From the NCBI GenBank assembly GCA_937919925.1, contig CALFOT010000076.1, positions 1 through 64,000 on the forward strand: a DNA stretch of 64,000 bases. Reading direction: 5' to 3'. Below, piece by piece: positions 46,495 through 55,674 of the stretch (within the stretch, counting starts at the first letter, position 1; every line of letters starts with the position of its first letter). The translations under genes and the position numbers were made by a program. The notes under the pieces are model-generated. The model did no database searches. It saw only the letters and a list, made by a program, of their open reading frames with translations, and was not told where the DNA came from. This stretch comes from an uncultured bacterium (GTDB taxonomy: Bacteria > Planctomycetota > UBA1135).

Positions 46495-47937
46495 ATGCGT
46501 CCATTGCGTTTTCTGATTTTAACAACTTTGCTGTTGGCACTCGGTGCTTGCACGCATCCAGAAACACGGCAACCGAATGTGATTTTGATTGTCGCCGATG
46601 ACCTCGGTTGGGCCGAACTTGGATGTTACGGTCAGGAGAAAATCAAGACGCCCCACATTGATAGGATCGCGTCAGAAGGCAAACGCTTCACAGATTTTTA
46701 TGCCGGAGCGCCAGTGTGTGCACCATCACGCTCGGTGTTGATGACGGGCAAGCATATGGGCCACACTTTTGTGCGTGACAATATTGAAATCGGTGGTTGG
46801 GGCGATGACGATGGCGAAGGGCAACTGCCTTTGCCCGCTGGCACAGTAACCGTTGGGAGCTTGATGCAAGCGGCTGGTTATCAAACTGCGTGTGTGGGTA
46901 AGTGGGGGCTTGGCGGTCCCGATACCGAAGGCGAACCGAATCGGCAGGGCTTTGACCACTTTTTTGGTTACCTTTGCCAGCGCCAGGCGCACAACTATTA
47001 CCCCACGCATTTGTGGAAAGATGGCCAGCGTGTCAATTATGAAGGCAACGTATTTCACAACACCACGGGTGCCCATTACTCGCATGATTTGCTGACGGAG
47101 GATGCCCTTGGTTGGGTTCGCGAGAACGCTGAAAAACCGTTCTTCCTGTTGCTTACGTATGCCGTTCCGCATCTGGCCTTGCAGGTGCCGGAGGATTCGA
47201 TGGAGCCTTACTACGGTTTGTGGGAAGACCCGCCATACGACGGCAAGAAGGGTTATTTGGCGCATCCCACGCCACGTGCAGCTTATGCCGGAATGGTTTC
47301 CAGGATGGATCGTGATGTTGGGCGGTTGATGGATTTGCTTTCCCAATTGGATATCGATGACAACACCATCGTGATGTTCACTTCCGATAATGGCGCCACT
47401 TATGATATTGGTGGCGCGCGCTCGGATTTTTTTGCTAGCGGTGGTGGATTACGTGGCGCCAAGGGCAGCGTGTTCGAAGGTGGCTTGCGGGTACCGCTGA
47501 TTGTGCGTTGGCCGCAGCAAATCGCCGCAGGAACCGTCAGCCATATGCCGGCGGCGTTTTGGGATTTTTTGCCCACTATTTTGGATGCCGCAGGAGCATC
47601 GCCGTTGGCAACCACAGATGGCGTCAGCTTGATGCCTGAGTTGCTTGGCCATAGCGAGCAACCAGCGCACGCTTACTTGTACTGGGAGTTTCCTGCTTAT
47701 GGGAGTCAGCAAGCGATTCGTATGGGGGATTGGAAAGCGGTCCGCCGAGATTTGCAGAAATCCGCAGGTCCAATCCAGCTCTACAATCTAAAAGAGGATC
47801 GCGCTGAAAGCAACGATGTTGCAGCGAGCCATCCTGAGCTGGTGGCACTCGCTGCCAAGTACATGACAGAGGCGCATACACCAAGTGTGTTGTTCCCGTT
47901 GCCGGGAGTAGATGCCCCTAAGCCCGCCGAAGATTAA
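46495..47937 (+). CDS. Arylsulfatase-family lipoprotein (type I sulfatase)
   Basis: 480 aa. A lipobox LALGACTH (Cys19) predicts lipid anchoring. The N-terminal metal site is [19 protein letters not shown]. The sulfatase signature [15 protein letters not shown] places the residue converted to formylglycine at Cys75. Lys in CVGKWGLG, His in HFFGY-type loops and FTSDNGA complete the active site. It hydrolyses sulphate esters, probably of sulphated polysaccharides. The FGE-like protein at 3110-5059 lacks one catalytic Cys, so activation must come from elsewhere. It converges with the fumarase gene with a 4-bp overlap. Confidence 0.92.
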   Translation: MRPLRFLILTTLLLALGACTHPETRQPNVILIVADDLGWAELGCYGQEKIKTPHIDRIASEGKRFTDFYAGAPVCAPSRSVLMTGKHMGHTFVRDNIEIGGWGDDDGEGQLPLPAGTVTVGSLMQAAGYQTACVGKWGLGGPDTEGEPNRQGFDHFFGYLCQRQAHNYYPTHLWKDGQRVNYEGNVFHNTTGAHYSHDLLTEDALGWVRENAEKPFFLLLTYAVPHLALQVPEDSMEPYYGLWEDPPYDGKKGYLAHPTPRAAYAGMVSRMDRDVGRLMDLLSQLDIDDNTIVMFTSDNGATYDIGGARSDFFASGGGLRGAKGSVFEGGLRVPLIVRWPQQIAAGTVSHMPAAFWDFLPTILDAAGASPLATTDGVSLMPELLGHSEQPAHAYLYWEFPAYGSQQAIRMGDWKAVRRDLQKSAGPIQLYNLKEDRAESNDVAASHPELVALAAKYMTEAHTPSVLFPLPGVDAPKPAED

Positions 47938-49568
47938 AGCATGGGCAAGTCGGAGGATCCCAAGAAGAAATCATTGCCCTTGTCATCGGTGATGATGAAG
48001 GCCGGGAAATTTTCGACTTCAATCCGCCACACGGCTTCCATGCCAGTTTCCGGGAACTCCAAGCATTCGACTTTGCGGATGCAATCTTGCGCCAAACGCG
48101 CGGCAGCGCCACCGACCGAACCTAGGTAGAAGCCACCATGCTTTTTGCACGCATCCACAACTTGTTGTGAGCGGTTGCCTTTGGCCACCATCACAAAAGA
48201 GCCGCCGTGGCTTTGGAACAAATCGACAAAACTATCCATACGCCCAGCCGTTGTTGGACCGAAACTTCCCGACGCCATGCCCTCGGGTGTCTTTGCCGGG
48301 CCGGCGTAATAAACCGGAAATTCCTTCATGTATTCCGGCAGTTCGCCCGTTTGTTCGAGGCGATCGCGCAGTTTGGAGTGCGCCATATCGCGGGCTACCA
48401 CCATCGGCCCACTCAGGCTCACGCGGGTCTTGACTGGATGCTTGCTGAGTTCCGCACGAATTTCATCCATCGGCCGATTCAGGTCAATCTTGACCACTTT
48501 ACCGCCAAGTTCCTGGGCGCTCGTTTCGGGCAAAAAGCGCGCTGGATCGGTTTCCAGTTGCTCTAACCAGATGCCGTCGGCATCGATGCGGCCCAGCGCC
48601 TGGCGATCGGCAGAACAAGAAACGCCAATGCCGATGGGCAAGGAGGCCCCATGGCGCGGCAAACGAACCACGCGGACATCGTGGCAGAAATATTTGCCAC
48701 CGAACTGGGCGCCTAAACCATTGGCACGGGTAATCGCGTGGATCTTCTTTTCAAATTCAAGATCGCGGAACGCATGACCGTTGGCGTTGCCTTTGGTGGG
48801 CAGGCTATCCAGATAGCGCGCCGACGCAAGTTTTACGGTCTTCAAGTTTTGCTCTGCGGAAGTGCCGCCAATCACCACTGCTAAGTGATAAGGAGGGCAA
48901 GCTGCGGTGCCCAAACTTTTGATATATTCGCCTAAGGTTTTCAGCAACAAATCTTCGCGCAACATCGACGGCGTGCTTTGATAAAAATAGGTCTTATTGG
49001 CGGAACCTCCACCTTTGGCAATGAATAAGAATTCATAACTTTGGCCACTTTTGGCGTAGATTTCAATTTGCGCTGGCAGATTGCATTTGGTGTTCACCTC
49101 TTCGAACATACCGAGCGGTGCCAACATGCTATAACGCAGATTCGTTTCGGTGTAAGTCTTAAACACCCCGCGGGATAAAGCTTCTTCATCGCTGCCGTCA
49201 GTCCACACAAATTGGCCTTTCTTGCCCATGATGATGGCGGTACCGGTGTCTTGGCACATCGGCAATACGCCGCCTGAGGAAATACATGCGTTTTGCAGCA
49301 GATCGAGCGCCACAAAACGATCGTTATCCGAAGCTTCTGGATCATCCAAAATATTGCGCAGTTGCTGCAAGTGGCCCGGCCGCAATAAATGTGCCACGGC
49401 GTGAAAGGCCTCTTTGGCCAATAGTTCCAGCGCTTCCGGCTCCACCTTCAACACGGTTTCGCCATCGACTTCTACTGTGCTTACAAAATCCCCGCTCAAC
49501 TTGTGCCAAGGGGTTTCGGAAGGGCCAAGCGGGAACATGGATTGGTACTGAAATTCCTTTTCCGACAT
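47934..49568 (-). CDS. Class I fumarate hydratase ([4Fe-4S], FumA type)
   Basis: 544 aa from the ATG at 49566-49568; the upstream extension is not family-like. The first half carries [35 protein letters not shown] and [18 protein letters not shown], with the cysteines that bind the labile [4Fe-4S] cluster. The second half is the beta domain ([52 protein letters not shown]). It interconverts fumarate and malate in the TCA cycle, or in the reductive direction. Oxygen-labile class I enzymes fit a partly anaerobic lifestyle like the nearby KOR/POR/Rnf unit. Confidence 0.95.
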   Translation of the reverse strand: MSEKEFQYQSMFPLGPSETPWHKLSGDFVSTVEVDGETVLKVEPEALELLAKEAFHAVAHLLRPGHLQQLRNILDDPEASDNDRFVALDLLQNACISSGGVLPMCQDTGTAIIMGKKGQFVWTDGSDEEALSRGVFKTYTETNLRYSMLAPLGMFEEVNTKCNLPAQIEIYAKSGQSYEFLFIAKGGGSANKTYFYQSTPSMLREDLLLKTLGEYIKSLGTAACPPYHLAVVIGGTSAEQNLKTVKLASARYLDSLPTKGNANGHAFRDLEFEKKIHAITRANGLGAQFGGKYFCHDVRVVRLPRHGASLPIGIGVSCSADRQALGRIDADGIWLEQLETDPARFLPETSAQELGGKVVKIDLNRPMDEIRAELSKHPVKTRVSLSGPMVVARDMAHSKLRDRLEQTGELPEYMKEFPVYYAGPAKTPEGMASGSFGPTTAGRMDSFVDLFQSHGGSFVMVAKGNRSQQVVDACKKHGGFYLGSVGGAAARLAQDCIRKVECLEFPETGMEAVWRIEVENFPAFIITDDKGNDFFLGSSDLPML

Positions 49569-49675
49569 TGTTCTAGGGAGCTGCTGGGTGAAGAGCGAAA
49601 TCTGCGCCGACAGGATAACTCCGGCGGCTATCAAATTGTGGTCAAACAAAAACTCCTTTCCGGCGTATAGGTGCC

Positions 49676-49891
49676 ATGAAACACCGCAACGTTATCCACC
49701 TCACCTTTTCCGCTTCCCTGCTCCTTGTTTGCTTGGCTCCTGTTTCATGCACCATGCCAGATCAGCAAGGCTCTAGCGTGCGCAACTCCTATCCACCCAT
49801 TGTGCAAACCGACACCGGCGGCACCCCTATGTTGCAAGACAGCGGCTCCGGCTTGGAAAACGCCATGCGCGGCGTCAAAAGCAAAGACTGA
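49676..49891 (+). CDS. Small lipoprotein
   Basis: 71 aa. A signal sequence with hydrophobic core [11 protein letters not shown] ends in VSCTMP, a lipobox at Cys25. The mature part is short and polar with no recognised motif. It lies 23 bp before the C25-like gene in the same direction and TATAGG is 4 nt before the ATG. Function unknown. It could also be a chance frame, but the clear signal and the close same-strand neighbour favour a real gene. Confidence 0.6.
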   Translation: MKHRNVIHLTFSASLLLVCLAPVSCTMPDQQGSSVRNSYPPIVQTDTGGTPMLQDSGSGLENAMRGVKSKD

Positions 49892-49902
49892 GCCGCAGTC
49901 GC

Positions 49903-49908
49903 TAGGAT
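49903..49908 (+). promoter_or_regulatory. -10 hexamer for a leaderless C25-like gene
   Basis: TAGGAT ends 6 nt before ATG 49915, with no Shine-Dalgarno sequence. Confidence 0.45.
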
Positions 49909-49914
49909 AGTGGC

Positions 49915-52284
49915 ATGCGCCGCCCGCTATCCTTGACCGTGCTGTTTGTGTGGATTTCTCTATCCAGTTTGGTGCTTGCTGCGCCGCAAGCCGCTGACGA
50001 TGAAATCGAGCCTATAGCGCCGGGCGCCCGGGTCGTGGTGCTGGTGCCGATTACCGCTGTTGCTTCGTGGCGCGATCTAGCCTTCCTGTGCGCGATTCCC
50101 GCTGCCACTGTGTGGAACAACGGCGATCCAATCGTGTTGGCGGTAGATGCGGAACTACCCTTCCGCCCGGAGTTGTTGGATTTCCTGCGGCGCTTCGAAC
50201 CGTCGCGCCTTTTTTGGCTTGGCTCAGATCTGCCAGTTTTCCCGGCGCAAGAAATTGCGCGCTTGGAACACCTTGCGGCGAACGATTTATTGGAAGCCAG
50301 TTTGGCGATGTTGTTGGCCTGGCCCAGTGGCACGGAGAGAGTTGTTTTTTTTGATTCCGATGAACCAAGCTCGGCGATGTTGGCATCGGCCTTGGCTGCG
50401 CGCTTGCGTTTGCCGCTCTATGCCTTTGAACGGGATTCGTGGAATGACTTTGAACAAGGGGTGCTTGCGGGCCTCGGAGTGAAGAGTGCCCTATTTGTGG
50501 GTTCGCAAAAGGCTCCTAAGATCAAGGGTTGGAAGGTAGAGGGTTTGAAAAATGGCGAGGAAATCACTCGTTATCTACTCCGCAATGACCTCCCGGTCGA
50601 TTACATAGCCTTAGTCAACTTGCAGGACAGTGCCGCAGGGCGCAATCGAAACTTAGCTCTTGCTGCGCCGTTGTTGGCCGCGGCCCACAATGGGGTGGTT
50701 GCGCCGATCCATGCCGACGTCATCTGGAAACGTCGCTTTGATGCTACTGAAATCCTTGACAAAAAGCCCAACGGCGCCATGGAAAGTAGTGATGGTTGGC
50801 GCAAAGGAGCGATCTCCATTTTGGGTGAAAAAGACACTCCCTTCGTGACTGGCAAGACCCCGCAAGATGGTCGTTATTGGCTGCAGCTTGACCGCAACCG
50901 CGACGGCAAGTTCAGCGGCACCAAAGAGCCGCCGCTATTCACCGGCGACGATTTCGAACTCGGCAAAGTGCAATGGACGGCGGACCTCGACGCAGAAGAA
51001 GCCAATCGCGGACGTGCGATTTGGATGACGTCGCCCACCGCAGCGGAGATTCACGCGGAGTTGCAAAAATTTCATAAGGCCGCCAAGCAGCAGGTGCAGT
51101 ATTTGTGTTTGGTTGGGTGGCCCGATGCATTACCCATGGCAGTAATCTCGTATGGCCAAGGGATTGATGCCGATTTGGTTTCGGATTTGCCTTACACACA
51201 GACCGATGACGATCCCTTCGTCGATTTGGCACACGCACGTTTTATCGCCGAAGATTTGCCGTCGGCAACCTTGCTCGCTTGTCGTGGTTTTGCGCGTGAT
51301 GACTTCCCGCAGCGTGATTGGGAGAAACGTTTTGCCACTGCCGAATGGGAAGAGTCCAGCCGCGCACCTTTCCAAGCCGCGGGTTTTTCTTTCGCCGGCC
51401 ATCATGCGGGAGAAGCTCCTTTTGATGCAAAATCGCCGCTGGCGAATTCCGGTTTGATCGTGCACAGCTCGCATGCGATGTGGACTGTGATGGGTAAAAC
51501 CTATGCTTGGGATAGCAACACTTTGTTGGCACCGGCGCTGGTGGTTTCGGCCGGCTGCAGTACCGCCTCGTTGGATCAAGATGCTGAGCATCGATCGGTT
51601 GCAAGTCGTTTGTTGAAGAATGGGGCGGTAGCGTTTGTTGGCAACTCACGCCGCGGTATTGCCGAGGGGGAGCTTTATTTCAGTGAGTTTTGGAATGCAG
51701 TTTTCGCGGGCCAAACGATTGGTCAAGCGCAACGCAGCGCACAAAATTTTGTGATGGTTGCCATGCTTGAGAAAGGACAGCAAAACGGTGGTCCCTATTT
51801 TTATCAAATGCATCACCAGGTGTTGTTTGGCGATCCAGCGTTGCAACTCGGGTTGTCCTTCGGCTTGGCCGATCCGCCAGCGCTTGCTGAAACGAATGGC
51901 GATAAAGTTCATATTCGCGCGCCCCAACAGTGGCATCGCACCGAGTACACGCCGCTCGCAGAATGGCAGTGCATTTATCCCAAGTTGTGGGCGTGGCGCG
52001 GCGCTGGTGTGGGTGTGGAAAATACTTGGCACGGTGCCGATAAGCGCAATGAAGAGCAGTTGCTATTTCATGTCAAAGCGAACACGCGCAAGAAATACGA
52101 CAACATTGAAGTCATCGGCAAAGTGCCAGATGGGCTTGGTTGGACTGGAACCTGTTACGTTGACGAACATGCCGACGGCAGCCGCAGTCTTTATTGGCGC
52201 GTGCGCCTAATCGATGCCGATAAAACCACCGGCGAAGTGCGTGCCCAAGTGGAGCAGCTCGATTTCCGCTTAATTTCAAACTAG
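49915..52284 (+). CDS. Exported peptidase C25 (gingipain)-like protein
   Basis: 789 aa with a signal peptide (residues 1-22). The central region (about 330-620) matches the caspase/gingipain-like C25 fold: LIVHSSHAMW supplies His517 or His520, and LVVSAGCSTASL supplies Cys548, followed by LKNGAVAFVGNSRRG. The C-terminal 120 residues form a beta-rich domain. The N-terminal 300 residues contain Rossmann-like repeats (LAWPSGTERVVFFDSDEPS). The likely role is a surface or periplasmic cysteine peptidase. Some members of this fold lack proteolytic activity, so this is a fold-level call. It overlaps the convergent AlkC-like gene by 9 bp. Confidence 0.7.
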   Translation: MRRPLSLTVLFVWISLSSLVLAAPQAADDEIEPIAPGARVVVLVPITAVASWRDLAFLCAIPAATVWNNGDPIVLAVDAELPFRPELLDFLRRFEPSRLFWLGSDLPVFPAQEIARLEHLAANDLLEASLAMLLAWPSGTERVVFFDSDEPSSAMLASALAARLRLPLYAFERDSWNDFEQGVLAGLGVKSALFVGSQKAPKIKGWKVEGLKNGEEITRYLLRNDLPVDYIALVNLQDSAAGRNRNLALAAPLLAAAHNGVVAPIHADVIWKRRFDATEILDKKPNGAMESSDGWRKGAISILGEKDTPFVTGKTPQDGRYWLQLDRNRDGKFSGTKEPPLFTGDDFELGKVQWTADLDAEEANRGRAIWMTSPTAAEIHAELQKFHKAAKQQVQYLCLVGWPDALPMAVISYGQGIDADLVSDLPYTQTDDDPFVDLAHARFIAEDLPSATLLACRGFARDDFPQRDWEKRFATAEWEESSRAPFQAAGFSFAGHHAGEAPFDAKSPLANSGLIVHSSHAMWTVMGKTYAWDSNTLLAPALVVSAGCSTASLDQDAEHRSVASRLLKNGAVAFVGNSRRGIAEGELYFSEFWNAVFAGQTIGQAQRSAQNFVMVAMLEKGQQNGGPYFYQMHHQVLFGDPALQLGLSFGLADPPALAETNGDKVHIRAPQQWHRTEYTPLAEWQCIYPKLWAWRGAGVGVENTWHGADKRNEEQLLFHVKANTRKKYDNIEVIGKVPDGLGWTGTCYVDEHADGSRSLYWRVRLIDADKTTGEVRAQVEQLDFRLISN

Positions 52285-53355
52285 CCAGAACTTCGCAGCA
52301 GCTTTCGCCACGCCATTCACCAGCAAAGTGAGTTGGTGTTCGCCTACGTAATGTTTGCGTGTGCTGCGGTCGGCGAAGGAATGTTTGCGTTGCCCCGCGC
52401 GTGAATTTTCATTGGATTCTGATTCTGATATTTGGAAAATCTTGCGCGCGCCACGGCCATGGGGGCGCGCGAAGTCGATGCGGTATTCCATGCGTATTTT
52501 CCCCAATGGAGTGTTGCTGTACAAGCTCCAGGCAAAGTTTAGGGTGCCGCCCAGAGGGATGGAATCTTCAGTGAGTTGAAAATCAACCATTACGATATGT
52601 TGCGCATCACGGAAACCAAATAGCTGCATCGCTCCCACATCGCCCGATTTCAACAACGTGCGGCATGCGTGTTTCACCAAGCGATCGCCATCTTTTGATT
52701 TACCTTTCCATGCAGTGGCGATTTCTAACACCAGAGATGGATGGTCTTTGGAAATATCATTCAAGTTATTTGCCACACTGCGGCGTACATATTCGCTCGT
52801 ATCAGACCGCAGAGCTTCAAGGATTGGCAACAACGGTTTTGGATCCCTCTGGAAATCCGGCAAGTTCATCGCCCAAGGTAAAAGAGGCCTGCAACCCTCA
52901 CTCGCTAAACGCCGTACATGCTCATTCTCATCGTGAGTCCATTCCAACATCACCTTTAGGAAACGCGGCGCATCCGCTTTTAAAAACGGCCGCACGGCAA
53001 ATTCAGAGCTACCAAAGCGCGTCATCCAATGCAGAGCAGCGATAGATTCTTCCCAATAATCTAAACCATATTGCTCGACGAAATCAGGGAAAAACATTGA
53101 CATATAGCCATCGAAGTTCGCCGCGGCAGCACGCACAATGGGCAGCGCCTCTAAATACTCCGGCGGTAGCGCCGTACGCAAACACGTGCAAATTCGCCGC
53201 ATGCGGCCCTTCAACTCGAGTTCTTCCCAGCCGTCGCGAAACACGTCTTCCACCAACGTCGCTTCGTTAATTCCAGCAGGTGCGCAAACAGAAACGACCG
53301 ACGCTAATCTTTGCAGATAAGCGCGGTCGTACTGGTTTTTGAGGGCTTCGGCCAT
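52276..53355 (-). CDS. DNA alkylation repair protein, AlkC-like (ALK/HEAT fold)
   Basis: 359 aa from the ATG at 53353-53355; a TTG 12 bases earlier is possible. Repeated helical pairs such as WTHDENEHVRRLASEGCRP, RSDTSEYVRRSVANNLNDIS and GDRLVKHACRTLLKSGDVG mark the ALK/HEAT-like repeats of AlkC/AlkD glycosylases, which excise alkylated bases without base flipping. The C-terminal 110 residues form a predicted Ig-like beta domain, as in part of the AlkC family. TAGGCT lies just upstream. No other repair gene is adjacent. Confidence 0.85.
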   Translation of the reverse strand: MAEALKNQYDRAYLQRLASVVSVCAPAGINEATLVEDVFRDGWEELELKGRMRRICTCLRTALPPEYLEALPIVRAAAANFDGYMSMFFPDFVEQYGLDYWEESIAALHWMTRFGSSEFAVRPFLKADAPRFLKVMLEWTHDENEHVRRLASEGCRPLLPWAMNLPDFQRDPKPLLPILEALRSDTSEYVRRSVANNLNDISKDHPSLVLEIATAWKGKSKDGDRLVKHACRTLLKSGDVGAMQLFGFRDAQHIVMVDFQLTEDSIPLGGTLNFAWSLYSNTPLGKIRMEYRIDFARPHGRGARKIFQISESESNENSRAGQRKHSFADRSTRKHYVGEHQLTLLVNGVAKAAAKFWLV

Positions 53356-53383
53356 CGGGAAGGCCAAAGCCTAGCGTATTTTT

Positions 53384-55003
53384 CTACGGCAACAAACGTA
53401 GAGAAATCTTATTGGTCAAATCATCGGTGCTGCCAAAACGTAGGCCTTGCACATGGACTAACATGCCGAGGAGTCCACTCCGGACAGGGATGGTAAGTGG
53501 CATCGACAAACCGCCAAGTGGAATCGTGTTTGGACCGAAGCGGGTGATTTCAGTGCCAAGATCGATTTCGGTGATTCCAAATGGAGTGACCGAACTGCCG
53601 AGGGCAGCGGCAACAGAGAAAAGCAAAGTATTCGCGCCAGCTGGACTCTCCACGCTAAGGGATCCACCAAGCTGCGGATAACCCAGCAAGTGCAGAGTTT
53701 GCTCAGCGCCATCGATGCAAGTCAAGGCACCACCGTTACCGAAAGTGTTCGCGTGCACTGCTTTGGAACCAGCCAAGATGACGTCGCCATCGGCATCCAA
53801 ATCCACCGAGAAAGCAGAACCACCGAGGTGAATGGAGCTCAGTAAGTTGCCTTGGTCATCCATAGAGAAAACTTCGGGAGTGGCACTCATCGAATCTCCC
53901 CAAGAGCACCCCGCCAGAACATCGCCAGCATCGCTCATCGCGAGACCCGAGCTGATGAGTTGGTAAGCGGTGCCCGGTGCATCAAACATTTGTGAGTTCA
54001 AATCTAAGCCCGTGCTGACATCCATGATGCCAATTTCGATGTGGTCGGAGGAAGGTGAGTAACGCTGCACGCCAAACCCGGCGCGGCTGCCGTCTTGATT
54101 CAACGCCGCGCGGCCGGTGTAACTTGCTCCTGGATTTGCGCGGAAGGCCACTTGGCTCCATACACCTGGCGTAATCTCACGCCGCACAAATAGGCCACTA
54201 AAAGTGCCGTACGCAACGGTTTTGCCGTCACCAGAAATTGCGTGCGCATCAAAACTGGCACCGATAGCGATGGTGGTTAACGCAGCTCCGCTGTTCAAAT
54301 CGTAAACCACTGCGGTGCCGTTGTAGAGCGCGGCGTAAAGACGTGTACCAGTATCATCGATTGCGCCGAAACGCAGATGGCCAGCTGCTGGTACATCCCA
54401 ACTGCCCAGAGAAAGTCCACTGCGATCCCAAACGCGCAGGTGCAGTAGTCCGCTGGCATTGGAGGCGGCGGCAACAATGCGGCTACCGTCATCGCTGACG
54501 CCAATCATGCTGGCGTACACGTTTCCGGTGGTTGGGAAGGTTGCCGTCCAATCGGCAATGCCGCTTCCTGCAGAATCCCAAACAGAAACCGTCGACTCAA
54601 AATTGGGGCCGCCGAGGTCGTTGGTGATGATGGCGGCGGCAGTGTGATGGCGATCTGCCATAGCAACTTTCAGTGCCGAGGCACCGACGGCCGAGTTTTC
54701 GAAAATTGGTGTGGCGGAGCCCGTTGCCCAGCAAGCCACGCCTTCATTGTTCAAATCCTTGCCACCGATAGCTGCGGCACCGGAATCACCAACTGCGGCG
54801 CTGGAGCCAATCCATGCTAAACCTCCATCGGTCACTTGCCAGCGCGGGGTACTGACGACCGCGAGCGAATTGGAGAACGGCAGCTTGGGTAAACCAGCAT
54901 GGGTTTGGTTGACCAAGAAGGCGCCTTCAGGGCGCACCTCCATCTGTGTACTTTGCAGTACCGGGGATTGGAGTAGTAGAGTGATCAAGGGGAGGAGCAA
55001 CAT
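53384..55003 (-). CDS. Secreted WD40/YVTN-like beta-propeller protein
   Basis: 539 aa from the ATG at 55001-55003, which has GGAGAG directly upstream; a TTG at 55021 is an alternative. A signal peptide covers the first about 18 residues. The body shows repeated propeller strands (VGDSGAAAIGG, GVSDDGSRIVAAASN, AISGDGKTVAYGTF, LDADGDVILAG). The last about 100 residues are a beta domain ending in ISLRLLP that resembles those of the kelch and BNR proteins. Function unknown, probably surface-exposed. It lies 28 bp after the AlkC-like gene start on the same strand. Confidence 0.75.
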   Translation of the reverse strand: MLLLPLITLLLQSPVLQSTQMEVRPEGAFLVNQTHAGLPKLPFSNSLAVVSTPRWQVTDGGLAWIGSSAAVGDSGAAAIGGKDLNNEGVACWATGSATPIFENSAVGASALKVAMADRHHTAAAIITNDLGGPNFESTVSVWDSAGSGIADWTATFPTTGNVYASMIGVSDDGSRIVAAASNASGLLHLRVWDRSGLSLGSWDVPAAGHLRFGAIDDTGTRLYAALYNGTAVVYDLNSGAALTTIAIGASFDAHAISGDGKTVAYGTFSGLFVRREITPGVWSQVAFRANPGASYTGRAALNQDGSRAGFGVQRYSPSSDHIEIGIMDVSTGLDLNSQMFDAPGTAYQLISSGLAMSDAGDVLAGCSWGDSMSATPEVFSMDDQGNLLSSIHLGGSAFSVDLDADGDVILAGSKAVHANTFGNGGALTCIDGAEQTLHLLGYPQLGGSLSVESPAGANTLLFSVAAALGSSVTPFGITEIDLGTEITRFGPNTIPLGGLSMPLTIPVRSGLLGMLVHVQGLRFGSTDDLTNKISLRLLP

Positions 55004-55044
55004 CTCTCCATTGTGCCACAAAATTTACAACTGAGGATGGAAGA

Positions 55045-55566
55045 TTACTTCAGCGAGCGCTGGCCACGCGCCCGCCGCCGTTCATTCAAGGCATACAAAG
55101 CAGCCGGCTCCAAGGCGAGAAATTTGATGAGCTGCGAGTTGGAAATGCGAAAAGCAATTGCGGTGCGGCCGAGGTCGTCTTTTTCCAGAGCCAGCCGATC
55201 CAGCACTTCGGCCAGTAGGCCAGGGAAATCCTCATGGGTGGGATTGACGCGGATTTTGTCGCCACGCAGGCGCTCCATCCACTCCCAAGACGGCTCGTAG
55301 GCTCCCGGCGGCATAAAATCGGCGTCCTCCAGAGGGCTGCGGTAGAGCAAAGCCAGCTTGATGCGCAAACGATACAATGCTTCTAGCTTGTTTTCTAACT
55401 GAGAGCGCCGTTCTGTGGCCATAGCCTGAATACCAGTGGGCTCATGCGTGGCTCGAATGGCTGTAGAAACCTTGTTGCGATGCTGCCCTCCAGGCCCGCT
55501 GGAGCGCGTGGGCTGGATAATGACCTCTTTCCCCAATTCCTCAGCAGATTTCTTGGATGGATGCAC
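55045..55566 (-). CDS. Peptide chain release factor-like protein with GGQ motif
   Basis: 173 aa. The peptidyl-tRNA hydrolysis motif GGQ occurs in [17 protein letters not shown] (about residues 22-38), followed by [16 protein letters not shown] as in class I release factors. The codon-recognition domain of RF1/RF2 is missing. The C-terminal half is helical and ends in a basic tail ([11 protein letters not shown]), which in ArfB enters the empty mRNA channel. The likely role is rescue of stalled ribosomes, and the family is frequent in Planctomycetes. TAGAAT lies 10 nt before the ATG. Confidence 0.85.
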   Translation of the reverse strand: MHPSKKSAEELGKEVIIQPTRSSGPGGQHRNKVSTAIRATHEPTGIQAMATERRSQLENKLEALYRLRIKLALLYRSPLEDADFMPPGAYEPSWEWMERLRGDKIRVNPTHEDFPGLLAEVLDRLALEKDDLGRTAIAFRISNSQLIKFLALEPAALYALNERRRARGQRSLK

Positions 55567-55674
55567 TTCTAAATTCTATCCTTCCCTGAAGGCGAAGGGG
55601 GTTTCACAGGTTTTCGGTCCGAAACTAGGAACTTCAACCTCGCTCGCGGCCTCGTACCGCTAGACCTTAACACG

